A stretch of 60,000 nt of DNA, taken from contig OU612067.1 of assembly GCA_914767715.1 (NCBI GenBank), positions 25,148,162 through 25,208,161 of the forward strand, written 5' to 3'. Below are positions 10,789 through 21,795 of the stretch, piece by piece. This stretch comes from Membranipora membranacea. Taxonomy: Eukaryota > Bryozoa > Gymnolaemata > Cheilostomatida > Membraniporidae. The position numbers and the translations under genes are program-made. Position 1 is the stretch's first letter. Each line of letters begins with the position of its first letter. The notes beneath the pieces are model-generated. The model ran no database searches, was not told the origin of the DNA, and saw nothing but the letters and a program-made list of their open reading frames with translations.

Positions 10789-11918
10789 GAGGACGGACGG
10801 CATTTTAATCTACTTCAAGTTTCTACAGAGACCTATCAGACGGACATCAATCAAATATCCGATTTGTTGACTTGTAGGGTTAAAAATTATGTTCTCTGAC
10901 ACCACTTACTGTCAACTCTATAAAATACCCTGTAGCAGGGCCGTTGTTAGTTATCCACTGTCACTCTTTGCACAGGAATGCCGGAGTTGCCTTGCACGTG
11001 CCCACTCAATGTTTGCCGGTGCTTCTTAGGCTAGGCCTTTGTATGATCAGGGAGCTATGTCTCAAACTCCCTGGTTTGATAATCATATCGCGGACTTTAT
11101 CTTAAAATTTGCCATCTCCGATAACTAGGATGAAATGATGCAGTTTTCAATTGTGGGAATGTGAAATGCAGCATTGGCCTGTAAGAATAAGAGAGAGTAG
11201 GATGAAATGAAAGACCTGTTCCCCTTGAGCGATAAACATTCATAAAAGAGACCTGACTGGACATCAATCACAAGTACCACCAGCGGTTAAAAACTCCTCG
11301 CTAAAGTGTTGGTCAATTATTATTATACATAATAAAGAGTTGATGAGAGTTGGTTAAAGTTATATAGTTTATAGCATTTTTGAAAACTAGAATTTTTTCG
11401 TTGCCATGAACTTAAAATCAGAGGCAAAAATAAGAATCAAAGCAAGCATCAAACTAGAGTCCATATAATATAAGATATAATATGTCCGCACTAAGACCTA
11501 CAATCCAAAGGTAAAATTAAACAATGAGTATTTCCTTAGTCTAAAATAGTTTCAAATGCAACAGACAAATAAAATCATTCATTAATATCAACACGATACA
11601 GTCAACTCAACAAATCCAGAGAAATAAAACAAATGCATTATATATTTTAATAAAATTGGTATTTTATAATATCTTATCTCTATAATGAGGATGGGATGTA
11701 ATTCTGTGCATAGAAAATTACAGTTATTTTATAATCAAATTAGGAAGGAAGAAAATTCCAAACACAATATCACATAATGCATGATACTCAACAGGCCCCA
11801 TTGACTTCGCAGTCATCAGCGCATCACATTCCAAGGTCAATATAAAAATAATAGAATATCAAAAGATTGTCAAAAATGTATCAAGAACTCCCGGAAATAA
11901 CTAATTGTCTACCAATGT

Positions 11919-14900
11919 CTACTTCTTCAGACTTTTCAGAGCTTTCAGTGGATTCAGAAGTTTCTTTCTGATGGCATCAGTTCCTCTCTGTGCTGTTTTA
12001 TTCCCGATCTGATCGAGGGATAATTCTCGGGGATTATCAGTTAGTGTTGCTTTCACAAACCCTGAAGAAAAAAACAACACTTAATCTCAATAAATATTTA
12101 AGACTTCTCTATCTCTCTCACACCAAAATACGCAGTATTCTGATGACAAGTACAAACTTAAAGCTAGATACACAGCAATGTCAATCACGTATTTTACATT
12201 TAAAGAGGTTGTTGGAGCTGATTAGAGCCAAGTTCAACAAGGTTCAATGAGCGGACAACTTCAAAAAAGCAGCTATCAATAATTACCTCTCTCAATGGCC
12301 TGTTCAGCTGGTATTTTCTCCCATGTTATATTATGTATATACTCTCCTGTACTCTTGTCTATAATACCGGCAGCGACAGCCTCATGGAATAACAGCTTCT
12401 TCCTGTTTCTCTGATCGATGACGGCGTGTACTGAGTATGTCTTCAGTACTTCTTCCTGTACTGTGCCTATAGCATAGAACAAAACAGACATCTAATACCA
12501 AGACATCACTGAGCTGTTAGGGATTACAACAGAACTTCTACTTCTGTCTCTGCGGCCCCAAATTTGTTTTCAAAAAGTTGTGCCGCTGAGATGAGGCTAA
12601 ACTTATCCACTTATACTATTTTCAATAAGAGGATTAGGGCATGCAAATTGCTCAACTATATATGTCCGATAGTTGCGGAGCTGATCTCAGCTTTTTAGAA
12701 TTTGATTTTGGATAGGATGCAGACATGCAATCTGAATTAATTCAAAGAGACTGATGATAATCGCAGAATTTGAGCCTGTTTATCTGTAATAATGGGAGTG
12801 CATAGCTATGACATTGCAGCAAGGCTATGAGCTGGCTCTATGCTTTATCATAACTTACCCTTAGTCATTGCTAAATGTAAAACATTTTCCAAAACAATAA
12901 TGATTTTGCACAATGATGCATATACAAAGCCATTCACATGGTTTATATGACTAAATTGTTTTGAAGAAGTCCTCCTTTCCAATGAAGGGTGTTTTATTTG
13001 AAATAGCTATGTCAACAGGGAAGTGAGTGCTAGCCATAGACAAGAGACATATCTTTCTGACTGCATACCATATACACTATAACCTATCTTTGGGCGGGTA
13101 CAAACACGCGGGTACAAACACACAGGTATCGGTTGCAACTTCAGCAAATCCTCAGTCAATATATACATAATCTATATGGGGTCACAGTTGACTTATATGT
13201 CAGTAATTTGCCATTATGTAAATCATCCTACACTGTGAGGTCGTCGTTTATCGCAGTATTCATGTCCACATCGTTATTATAGAACAAACATCTGAAGTTT
13301 CAACCGCGTAGTAAGTTCAGACCTTTATTACAGACTTGCTATTTCAAGGTTCGACTTTAAACTGCTATTCAAGTAGTATGAATTAACAGTTGCAGGAGAG
13401 TTTGTGTCGCACTAAGCCTTCTCCACACCTGAAATAAAATCTCATCCACTTCAATCAACTTACCTGTAGCAGCGTTATCATACTCGATCTCTACAAGTTT
13501 CTGATCTACAGCGTCACCTATTAACATCTTAGTTTTAGCTTTGAGATCAGTGAACACTCCATGTACAGGATCAAGTATATGTAGATCAGCGGCCTGATCT
13601 AAACTCAACATCTGTCCTGTCTGCGTGTTCATGGCAGCTGAAATAGAGAAATATTGTTATTTTGAATCTAAAATATTACAGTATAATGCCATACTTTCAG
13701 ATCTCATGTTTCCTAAACAAGCAGCATACCATCTCTAGTCTTCGGCTAATCAATCATGACATAATTGACCCAACAATAGTTTTCTTGACTGATAATTATG
13801 GCAGTGTTAGGAGATGGGGTACATCCCTCAGTTAGTATCAACATCACTGCCCCAATTGAGCACTTACAGTCAGCCTTATATTTCCCGGCTTAATTTGCAA
13901 CAGCATTTAATACATACAGAGTGTTTTTCTAATTTGTCTAAATCTTATACATGTCTAAGAAATCTTGTTGAAATAACAAATACACAAAAGCGCCCATATA
14001 TCAAGATGACAGCTACCACAGGTATGGTTATGGTACACAAACCACATGATGAAAATAATTGGGACTGGCTACTGAACCATCCATAGGGAAATGAGTAACC
14101 ACTTGGCACCACAGCACAAGCTATAAACATATCACCAGCAAATCTGAGACAGTAAGATAGCTTAGAGTGGTTACTTTCACACAGTGAGTCTCACTTTGAA
14201 ATGTGAGATTCAACAAGCCTAATGTCTATTTATTATGTTTACCCCTGACTGTGTATGGCATGGTTTCTCTTGTTGTTCGTATCGTCACAATACCCATAGA
14301 TTTAACTTTCTCCTCTGACTTCTCAACCTTGGCTTGTCCCATCTGATAACAAAGTACAATACAGACAAGGTAAATTCACAGGTGATTTCATTTATATCTA
14401 CACTCAGGGCTAATGAAACATGCTGCTGACCAGAACCAAAATCATGACAAGGTCAAACAAAAACTCTATAGTTTAAATAGTTAGATAAATAAATACGTAT
14501 TGATGGTGGGCGATAATTATCAATATCTGGGAATAGCTTCCTCTTTTTTTCGTGTGGGCACGACTACCAATAAGTTTAATCTTAAATCATAGATAGTGGT
14601 GTTTAATCACAGGTATGGTATTAAATTATTTTTGAATCACATATGATAGCAGGGAACTTGAGCGGGGATCTTGGATAGAGTGTGGGATGGGGGTAATTTC
14701 TCATCGTTGGAGTGTGGGGGTTATGTGTAGTCATTTTGATGATAGAAGGTTAGTTAATAGTATCTATAAGAAGATGTTCTTAATCTAAACAAAATATACA
14801 ACATTTATATAAGATCACAATATCAACTGGCTTACTCTTTGCTGTAAACGAAAGAATAGAATACTATTTATACATCATTATTGGTTGGTTATTACTTTTA

Positions 14901-17900
14901 TATAATTCCATATTTATTCTGGAGCAGATTAGGTCAGGGACTTTTATCCAGAGTGGTGATAGCGATCTGATACACATGTCATACACCAATTAGTTTCCAC
15001 TGCAGAACGTTGCACCATATTCTGATAACGCATGACACAATAAACGAATATAAACTATATGAAAGTGACAAGGTGATGGTTTCTGTTGCATGTTTCTGGT
15101 TTATGTTACCAATTATCAAATTATCCTGCAGGTCATGTGACAAGATGGCCTACATCAAGTGTGATTCGGCTTGCATGGCTATTTAGTGAATTCTGCTCTA
15201 TCAAATAGAGCGTATCCAAATGCAGGAAAACAGGATCAAAATTGACACAGGTTTAGACAAACACGGAGTCAATACGGATGTTTTATACTGATCTCAAGGT
15301 TTTACTTCACGCCCTCTGTGAATAAAAAAACTCCACACCTTGCTTCTCAGTATAAGCTTTGATGTACTATTGTACACAACAGATTGGTGAATATAACACA
15401 ACAGACTACTAACCTTGATCCAGCCGTTATTCATAGCCTCCATCATACTTATATGCTGTTTGGTATCAGTGTTATAGTAAACTCCCTGAGATAGATCTAA
15501 TATTCCCATATTTACAGCGTCCTGTAGCGATAGGACCTGCTCTGGCTCCTGTCCCGGATTACGTACAACTCCCACTATTACCATAGTCACTGTCTCTTCC
15601 ACCTGTAAAACATAGTCAATATTGAAGTTAAATAAAATGTTGCTAGCAAAATGATGTACAAGGTGGAGGGTGGTGGTAGTAGAATTTCACAAATGACCCA
15701 TAGAACACAACTACCACAAGGGAAAACTAAGTCACCTGACAGCGTATTGTGCATACAGATAAAACTAGCAACCCTGGTTTGTGAGAGCAAATCCTTGTTC
15801 ATAGGTTTATACCACATCCAAGAGGAGCTTGATACCAGAAGAACTTCAGAAGTTCAATTCAGTTCAAGACAAATTCTTTTTTTTTACCAATATTTTTAAT
15901 TTTGAGTCACTGTTGTAACCATACACAATACTTACCTCAGTTTCTATAATCTCCTCAGTTTCAGTTAGCTGAGTTCTGGAGTATTCTACAGAACCTCCAC
16001 TACCGCTGCCACTCTCCTCCTCATCTAGGGGTGGATCCATTATATCACTGCTGTCAGGGATGTCAAAGGATGAGGTGGAGGAGGAGTGAGTCATAACTGA
16101 GCTCTCATACTCCATCACTTCTTCAACTAAACATAGCAAGTTGTAAGTCAGTGGTAGTTATTATATAAGTCATATCGGGTTGTATTTAAACTGTGCTGTT
16201 TTGCATTGTTGTACGATGTTAGATGGGTACCACTTCACAGACCGAAGCATGAGACGACATCAATGATTTTCCGGTGTTAGGTTTGCTCAACTAGATTAAA
16301 ATTAGGAATCTTCACATAATTAGGTTAGGTTAGGTTATCAGGTTAGCCTAGTGGTTAGCGGGTTGGATCATCGATCTGACGACCGGGGTTCGATTCCCGT
16401 GCATGTCCACTGGTGTTACCTGAGAAGCCGAGTTCGGTAGGGTGTTCCAATGAGTACCAGCGCTTCATGCGATGTAGGTTCTCATTAGTCAGGGTTGGCT
16501 ATGGTATGCTTGGACCCAGTGACCGGGCGGTAATGATGCAATGTTCACCACTTACATTAAGCAGTACATAAAAAAACTCATTATTATTATTATTATTATT
16601 ATTAATTAGATAACTCATCAAATTGACTTTTGAATATCTTTCTAATCCAATGGGATGTAAACATCAAGCCACCAAATTTTAGAGATAAATCTTGTCAGTT
16701 TGGAATGAACAACATAGGGTGAAATCAGCATTTTAGTTCAGGTGCTGGGGGTTGCTTGAATGGTGATTACATTGTAATTGTACATTGTAATTCCGGTTGG
16801 TTAGTGCAGATATTCCCAGCTTAAAGTGATAATACATACCCCTTGTTATCTAGATTTGTTCTAACACTGATACTGTCAATGTATGCCAGCTCTTATCAAT
16901 CAAACCATGAGCTATTTCCAGTTGGCAATTTGAGCTATAGAAGTATTTGTTACCTGGTTTCTTTCTCTTGGTTTTAGTTCCAGTCTCAGGTGGTGTTAGT
17001 ACAGCCCCTCCAGCTACAGTCAGATGTGACTCAGATACAGAGCTATACTCTGATGTCATCTGCTCAGTAACAGGATCAGATATCTCCATGGTGAGAACAT
17101 TAGTCTCTGTAGTCATAGAGTCACCAGAAACCTGTAAAAGTGAGAACCGCAGTCAGTGTTAACTCCCTCTCTCATTCACCATACCTTAGCACTTCGAATT
17201 CAAGCAATATTTCTGTATAAAGTTTGCATTTTTACTTGAACAATCTTCATGGCAACGAACTCCACTGTTTCATCAGGACATGTATGTATTGGTGTCTGCT
17301 ATCTGCTTACAACATAATCTATGTAAAGAACAATTAAGCAGCAGAGAATGAGAGAGAAACCATTTCGCTTTTTCAATGAATGATTTCATTTTCAGACAAA
17401 ATATAGAGCTCGTTCTAATTTAACGTGACACTTGTAATCTCAATATGATTAAACCACGGAAAGCATCATTGTATTCTATCCTATTCCATTAGATGTGTCT
17501 TATGTGTCGTAAACTTTGAACTGTTAAAAAAAAGTTGTCAGAGGGGGATTCGTCCCATTTATGTCAGGGAGGCAACAACTCCAGTCAACAACATTATCAA
17601 CTGATCGCCTTGGATTCCAGGCAAAATATGGGAAGCATTGTCTGTATACATGTACTCTAGTCACAGCGTAACCGGTAATTGTTTGTATGGTGCTAGCTAA
17701 ACTATGCACCAGCTGTGTGGAGAACTGCTGTGGGCTTTCGGTCTTCCACAACCCGCTAGTTTGGGACAATACTTGTTGGTGTCAAAACAACAGCCAAGGC
17801 AATACCAGTTATACACAGAATATACAGACAAGGCTCCCAGTGTTTGGCAACTGATAAAATTAGTCTTTGATATTTCCGTTGCATCCTAAATGTTCAGTTT

Positions 17901-20486
17901 TGGCAAAACCATCATATTTGGTGATGATAGAGAGATGAGAGTAGATACACAAGTGTGTGGGACCAAGACCAACCAAAAATACTGATGAGCACAGCACATA
18001 TAGCTTATACATTGTTACAAATGTAACTACTACAATTACAAATTTCTAGGTCCTGCAATAATATTTTGATTTGGTCATTATTTAATACTCTGCCTGCCTG
18101 CTCGTAGTGGCAATCCACTATCAACCACAGCCTAATTACTGGCTTGGGACGTGGTTGAGAGCTCAGACTAGGTCAACTCCGACAGTTTGCTCACAGCACC
18201 ACTCACCTCACTGTGTAGACTGGCACTGCTAGCCTGTGACTCTACAGTCCATGAGCCACTAGCAGGAGCAGCACTCTGTGTAGTAGGCACTGTCTGTGGA
18301 GTTATAACATCACCAGATTCCATAGACATCTCAGTTGGTATCTCAGTTTGACTAACAGACACTGAATAGAGAGTCAGAACATATCATTCACTGATATTAT
18401 TTGATTGATATCCATCATGTACATTTTGAGTCTTATAGGACCAACAATGACCTGTATATTTAGGACTACAAAATGCTGGCAAGAGCAGCGATTCAACCTC
18501 AGCATTAGTCAGGTCATATTACTGTTTAGTATTTGCCATAGACGAAACACACATCTGTTGTATGTTTTGTCGATGGCATTTGCAAACAACATTCATCCTT
18601 GCAAGGTAGCAGGCACTAATCAAATACTTTTTGATTAAGCCGTATGAGAAAATTATGTTGGAAAAAATTAACAACTATATTTATTTATCACCTCTTCTTC
18701 TATTGGCTAACCTAACCGTCAAGCTAGGCTAATTAACGTCGGGTAAATTTTGTTGCAAAGTTAGTTTCTCCATAGAAAGTCAATTGAGTGGAATAGAGCC
18801 ATACAAGCTGGGTACATAAGGAACTTACAGAACCGTTCAACCTCTGGGCTGACTTCTCTAGCCTCTTCTGTCCAAACACCAGAAGTGGATGTAACCTCAG
18901 TATCCTCGAGAGATTCTCTACTGGATGTGGACCTTCTCTTAAGGGAGGCTCTGTCAGGACTCTTCTTTTCTTTCTTTTGTTGATCTCCGCTCTTATCAGC
19001 TTGAGAAGAGGGCTTCTCCTGGACCTTGCTTTTAGGGCTCTTCGATCTGGTCTGCTGCTCTGTAGCCGCAACTGGTTCTGGTGCCTTCTTTGAAGCAACC
19101 TTCACAGCGCTCTCAACTTCTACTTGTTTTGGGGGATCACTTTTTTCTGACTTATTACCAGATGATGATTTTACAGGACTCTTCTTCTCACTCACTGACT
19201 GATCTGTGTGCTGAGTTGACTCTTGTGTCTTGCGAGGAGGGCTCCTCCTGCTTTGCTGCTCTCCCCTCTGGACCTGTGTGGATTCCTGAGAAAATGCCTC
19301 TGTGATCTCCATCTTTTCCTCAGTTGGAGTTGTACTCACAGCGGATGTTGAGTGACCAGACGACTTCGTTGGGCTCTTCTGTGCACTCTTACTGCTTGCT
19401 CTTGATTGAGAGGAAGTGGATTCTTGTGACAGGGTGACAGTTTCTTCTCCCTTCATCTGTTCCTTTTTCTCAGCTTTAGCCTGTTTGACAGGCTTCACGG
19501 GGGTAGGGCTCTTCTGTTTCTGCGATTGCTCCCCCTGATCAGCTTCCAGAGTTGGACTACTCTTTGTTTGTGCTTTTAGTGTAGCTGGTGCTGATTTAGT
19601 TGGCGCATCTCGACTGACTTGGGTTACACTTTCTTTGATAGGTGATGACGACTTACCAGCACTTTGAGATACTGTTTTAGTCACTTTTTCAGATTGAGCG
19701 GGTACTTTTTGTTTTACTGATTGAACCTCAGCTGATGTACTGCTGCTCACTTTCACTTGTTCACCCTTGGTTGTCTGCGCAACTACTGGTGACATTTTGG
19801 CTCCAGCACCCTGAACCTTAGAGCCAGTGTCCGTTTGAACTTTAGCAGGTGATTTGGCAACAGGTTGACGTAGAGGGTCAACTGTCTTCTTGGTGGGAGT
19901 GGCTTTACTCCTTGCAGGCTCAGTGTCAGACTTCGTAGGTTTTGGAGTGATAGGGGCCTTCTGAACTCTCTCTATGGGCTTGGCAGCCAACTCCTTGCTG
20001 CGAGCTTGGTCAGTAGAGTCTAAAAATCAGTACAACAGAAGTTATGTTGGTCCTGATGGTTACCATTGCCAGTTTAGTTGTGTTGCCTGGTTAGAGTAGC
20101 ATTGTGCACTGCAGTTGTCTAATGCATCAAAATGCAGTCAATTGTGTAATACTGGCAGTCTACAGCTCTTGGGCATGGAGTGGGAGGGCATTAGGAATCT
20201 TGCTCTGTAATGGTCATTTCCTATTTGGATTACTCGCAGCGTAGGGAAAGGGTGAAAATAGAGAAATCGGAATGGTTCATTTCAGAAAATTCTTGCAGCA
20301 GGAAGTAATAACATGCCAATATCTTTGGCTTTGCTGGAAAGGGTGAAACCAATAACGAAAACCAACCCATCAAAACCAAGGAAAGGATAGTAAGAATTAT
20401 AAATCAGTACTTACACAAACTTTTGCAGCCACAACAAAACAAAGATGGTAGAATTGCACTCCGTTTGCGACGACTATGAGGTGCAT
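11919..20486 (-). CDS. Plectin-repeat (plakin-like) protein, copy 1, start frameshifted
   Basis: Ten exons with consistent phases: 20415-20486, 18829-20019, 18207-18361, 16954-17131, 15936-16126, 15414-15602, 14243-14342, 13464-13637, 12287-12466, 11919-12061 (ends LKALKSLKK, stop). The product would be about 850 residues. Exon 2 encodes ~400 residues that are basic, Ser/Pro/Lys-rich and disordered, with many SPxK-like sites. The later exons carry plectin repeats, e.g. LSLQDAVNMGILDLSQGVYY, LDQAADLHILDPVHGVF and HEAVAAGIIDKSTGEY, as in plakins that bind intermediate filaments or the cytoskeleton. No spectrin, actin-binding or coiled-coil part was seen, so it is not a full spectraplakin. In this copy one base is missing just after the ATG relative to copy 2, which shifts exon 1 out of frame. 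A downstream start or a sequence error is possible. Confidence 0.75.
16324..16603 (+). mobile_element. tRNA-derived SINE, present only in the left copy
   Basis: The tRNA-like head has an A box (TAGCCTAGTGGTTAGCGGG) and a B box (GGGTTCGATTCCCG), followed by a ~170-bp body and an (ATT)n tail. It is flanked by the direct repeat AATTAG (16318-16323 and 16604-16609). The right copy keeps the uninterrupted site (ATAATTAGATAAC near 49856). This gives a clean empty-site comparison. It lies in the intron between plakin exons 4 and 5. Confidence 0.9.
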
Positions 20487-20511
20487 GGTCACAATAAAAG
20501 CTAGAAGAGGT

Positions 20512-20528
20512 GTGAGTGCTGCACTCAC
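20512..20528. promoter_or_regulatory. Perfect 17-bp palindrome upstream of the plakin ATG
   Basis: GTGAGTGC-T-GCACTCAC lies between the TATA-like box and the start codon and is conserved in both copies. It could be a bound site or a 5'UTR hairpin; its function is unknown. Confidence 0.35.
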
Positions 20529-20578
20529 GCTAAAACACTCAGTAGGTGAACAACAGCTGTAGCTACAGTGTGTGGTGT

Positions 20579-20588
20579 ATATTTATAG
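20579..20588 (-). promoter_or_regulatory. TATA-like box of the plakin gene, copy 1
   Basis: The minus strand reads TATAAATATA about 95 bases before the ATG at 20486, a sensible distance for a core promoter with a short 5'UTR. It is conserved at 53831-53840. Confidence 0.5.
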
Positions 20589-21795
20589 TGTAGCAGGAAG
20601 ACTAGGCATCTGATAGTTATCAAGCAGTCACTGGTCAGCAGTACGCGAGGGCTGACAGTGCTGGGTTATATACTCCATTATTGCAGCTAAATTGAATCAC
20701 ATCTTATGGAAGTCTTGCACTTATTTGAAGGAATTAAGGCAGTAAAAGGCTGCTAATAAGCTTAGCTATAAAGGCAGTTACAGGTCCTGGCTAAAGAAAG
20801 CATCAGTAATTTGTCATCTACGATTAAATTCATTGTTACTGTCACATGCAAATCGTATTTGTAAGGTTGAACCAAATTATACAAGGTTCACTAGTAGTGT
20901 AAAGGTGTGAGGTTTTAGTCTTAAATAAGCCAAGCAAGCTGGGACAATAAGTCAGCCGGCCACACTGATGTAAACAAGTTGGGTGCTCATCAAAATCAAA
21001 AGAAGCTACATAGTGAGTGCAGTGGGCCGGTAAAGGTTGTTTTATTGGTACAAGCCTACTCATCTCTTTGTTATTGCAATCATACTAGACTATTGGTTAC
21101 GATAATAAGACTGGCTTTACTGAAGGGATGTGAACTTCCTGCCTGATTAGGACCAGTAAAGGATTATTTTGGCTCTAATTAGCTTATTAGCTGACCCATA
21201 GGTGTAGGCAGTTATTTGATAGCATGTTTGATTTGGGTGTCAAGTTGTTTATGACAGGGTATCACAATTCTTCCGATTCTTCCGATAGGTTGATCGCCGT
21301 CGGAGTAGTTGTCTCCTTTCAAGGGCGATATGCTGTGTAGTGATAACAGAGTGAGACTTGATTATCTGGATGTAAATAACAGTATATCAGTCATCGGAGA
21401 TGTAACAGTTAGGTATTTTGTATAGCTTCACAGCCACGACTCGCAAGGGATCAATTCAAGGAGGGTTTTGGCGTCACATTCACAATCGCAGGGTTTTCAG
21501 CAATGATCAACAGTTGTGATGTGTTTCTACTGGCCTAGTGTAAATTTTACCGGTATAGTTGTACATTTTCGTAGGTTTTATTTCACAGCTGAACACATGA
21601 GATATTACTCAAGATTTCATCACAGAGATCCATGAATTTAGAGACTTACAATCAGTTCTCTCACAACATAATCAACATAAGCCTCGGACCACACATACAA
21701 AGTTTGAGTGAAACAATCATTTACTCTCCGTAAATTCAACTTGATAACACACAGTTTTCAGTCAGTGAGTTTGGCATCATTAGGTAATGATAGGA
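20589..21795. other. Intergenic region between plakin and RPL4, left copy
   Basis: No gene was recognised. It contains a ~236-bp insertion (21269-21504) that the right copy lacks, plus plakin upstream and RPL4 3'-flanking sequence. Short ORFs here have no recognisable domains. Confidence 0.6.
21269..21504. mobile_element. Insertion of ~236 bp specific to the left copy
   Basis: The right copy reads straight through (ATCACAATGATCAAC near 54516). Here the extra DNA is bounded by CAAT on both sides, which could be a 4-bp target duplication. No inverted repeats, tRNA-like boxes or ORF were seen; the reverse event, a deletion in the right copy between CAAT repeats, is equally possible. Confidence 0.5.

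Larger units (their letters stand above)
9482..11918. other. Intergenic region between receptor and plakin genes, left copy
   Basis: No gene was recognised. It holds the receptor promoter region (no convincing TATA box seen), a foldback element at 9804-9925, a poly(C) tract at 10760-10788 and otherwise AT-rich DNA. It is largely colinear with 42709-45378. Confidence 0.6.

Noticed and set aside
16321-16337. Telomere-like TTAGGT repeat
   Set aside because: It has only about three units and lies at the 5' end of a SINE.
18733-19098. Basic 121-residue ORF in another frame of plakin exon 2
   Set aside because: It arises from the biased codons of the Ser/Lys-rich exon; the main frame is supported by splice phase and plectin repeats downstream.
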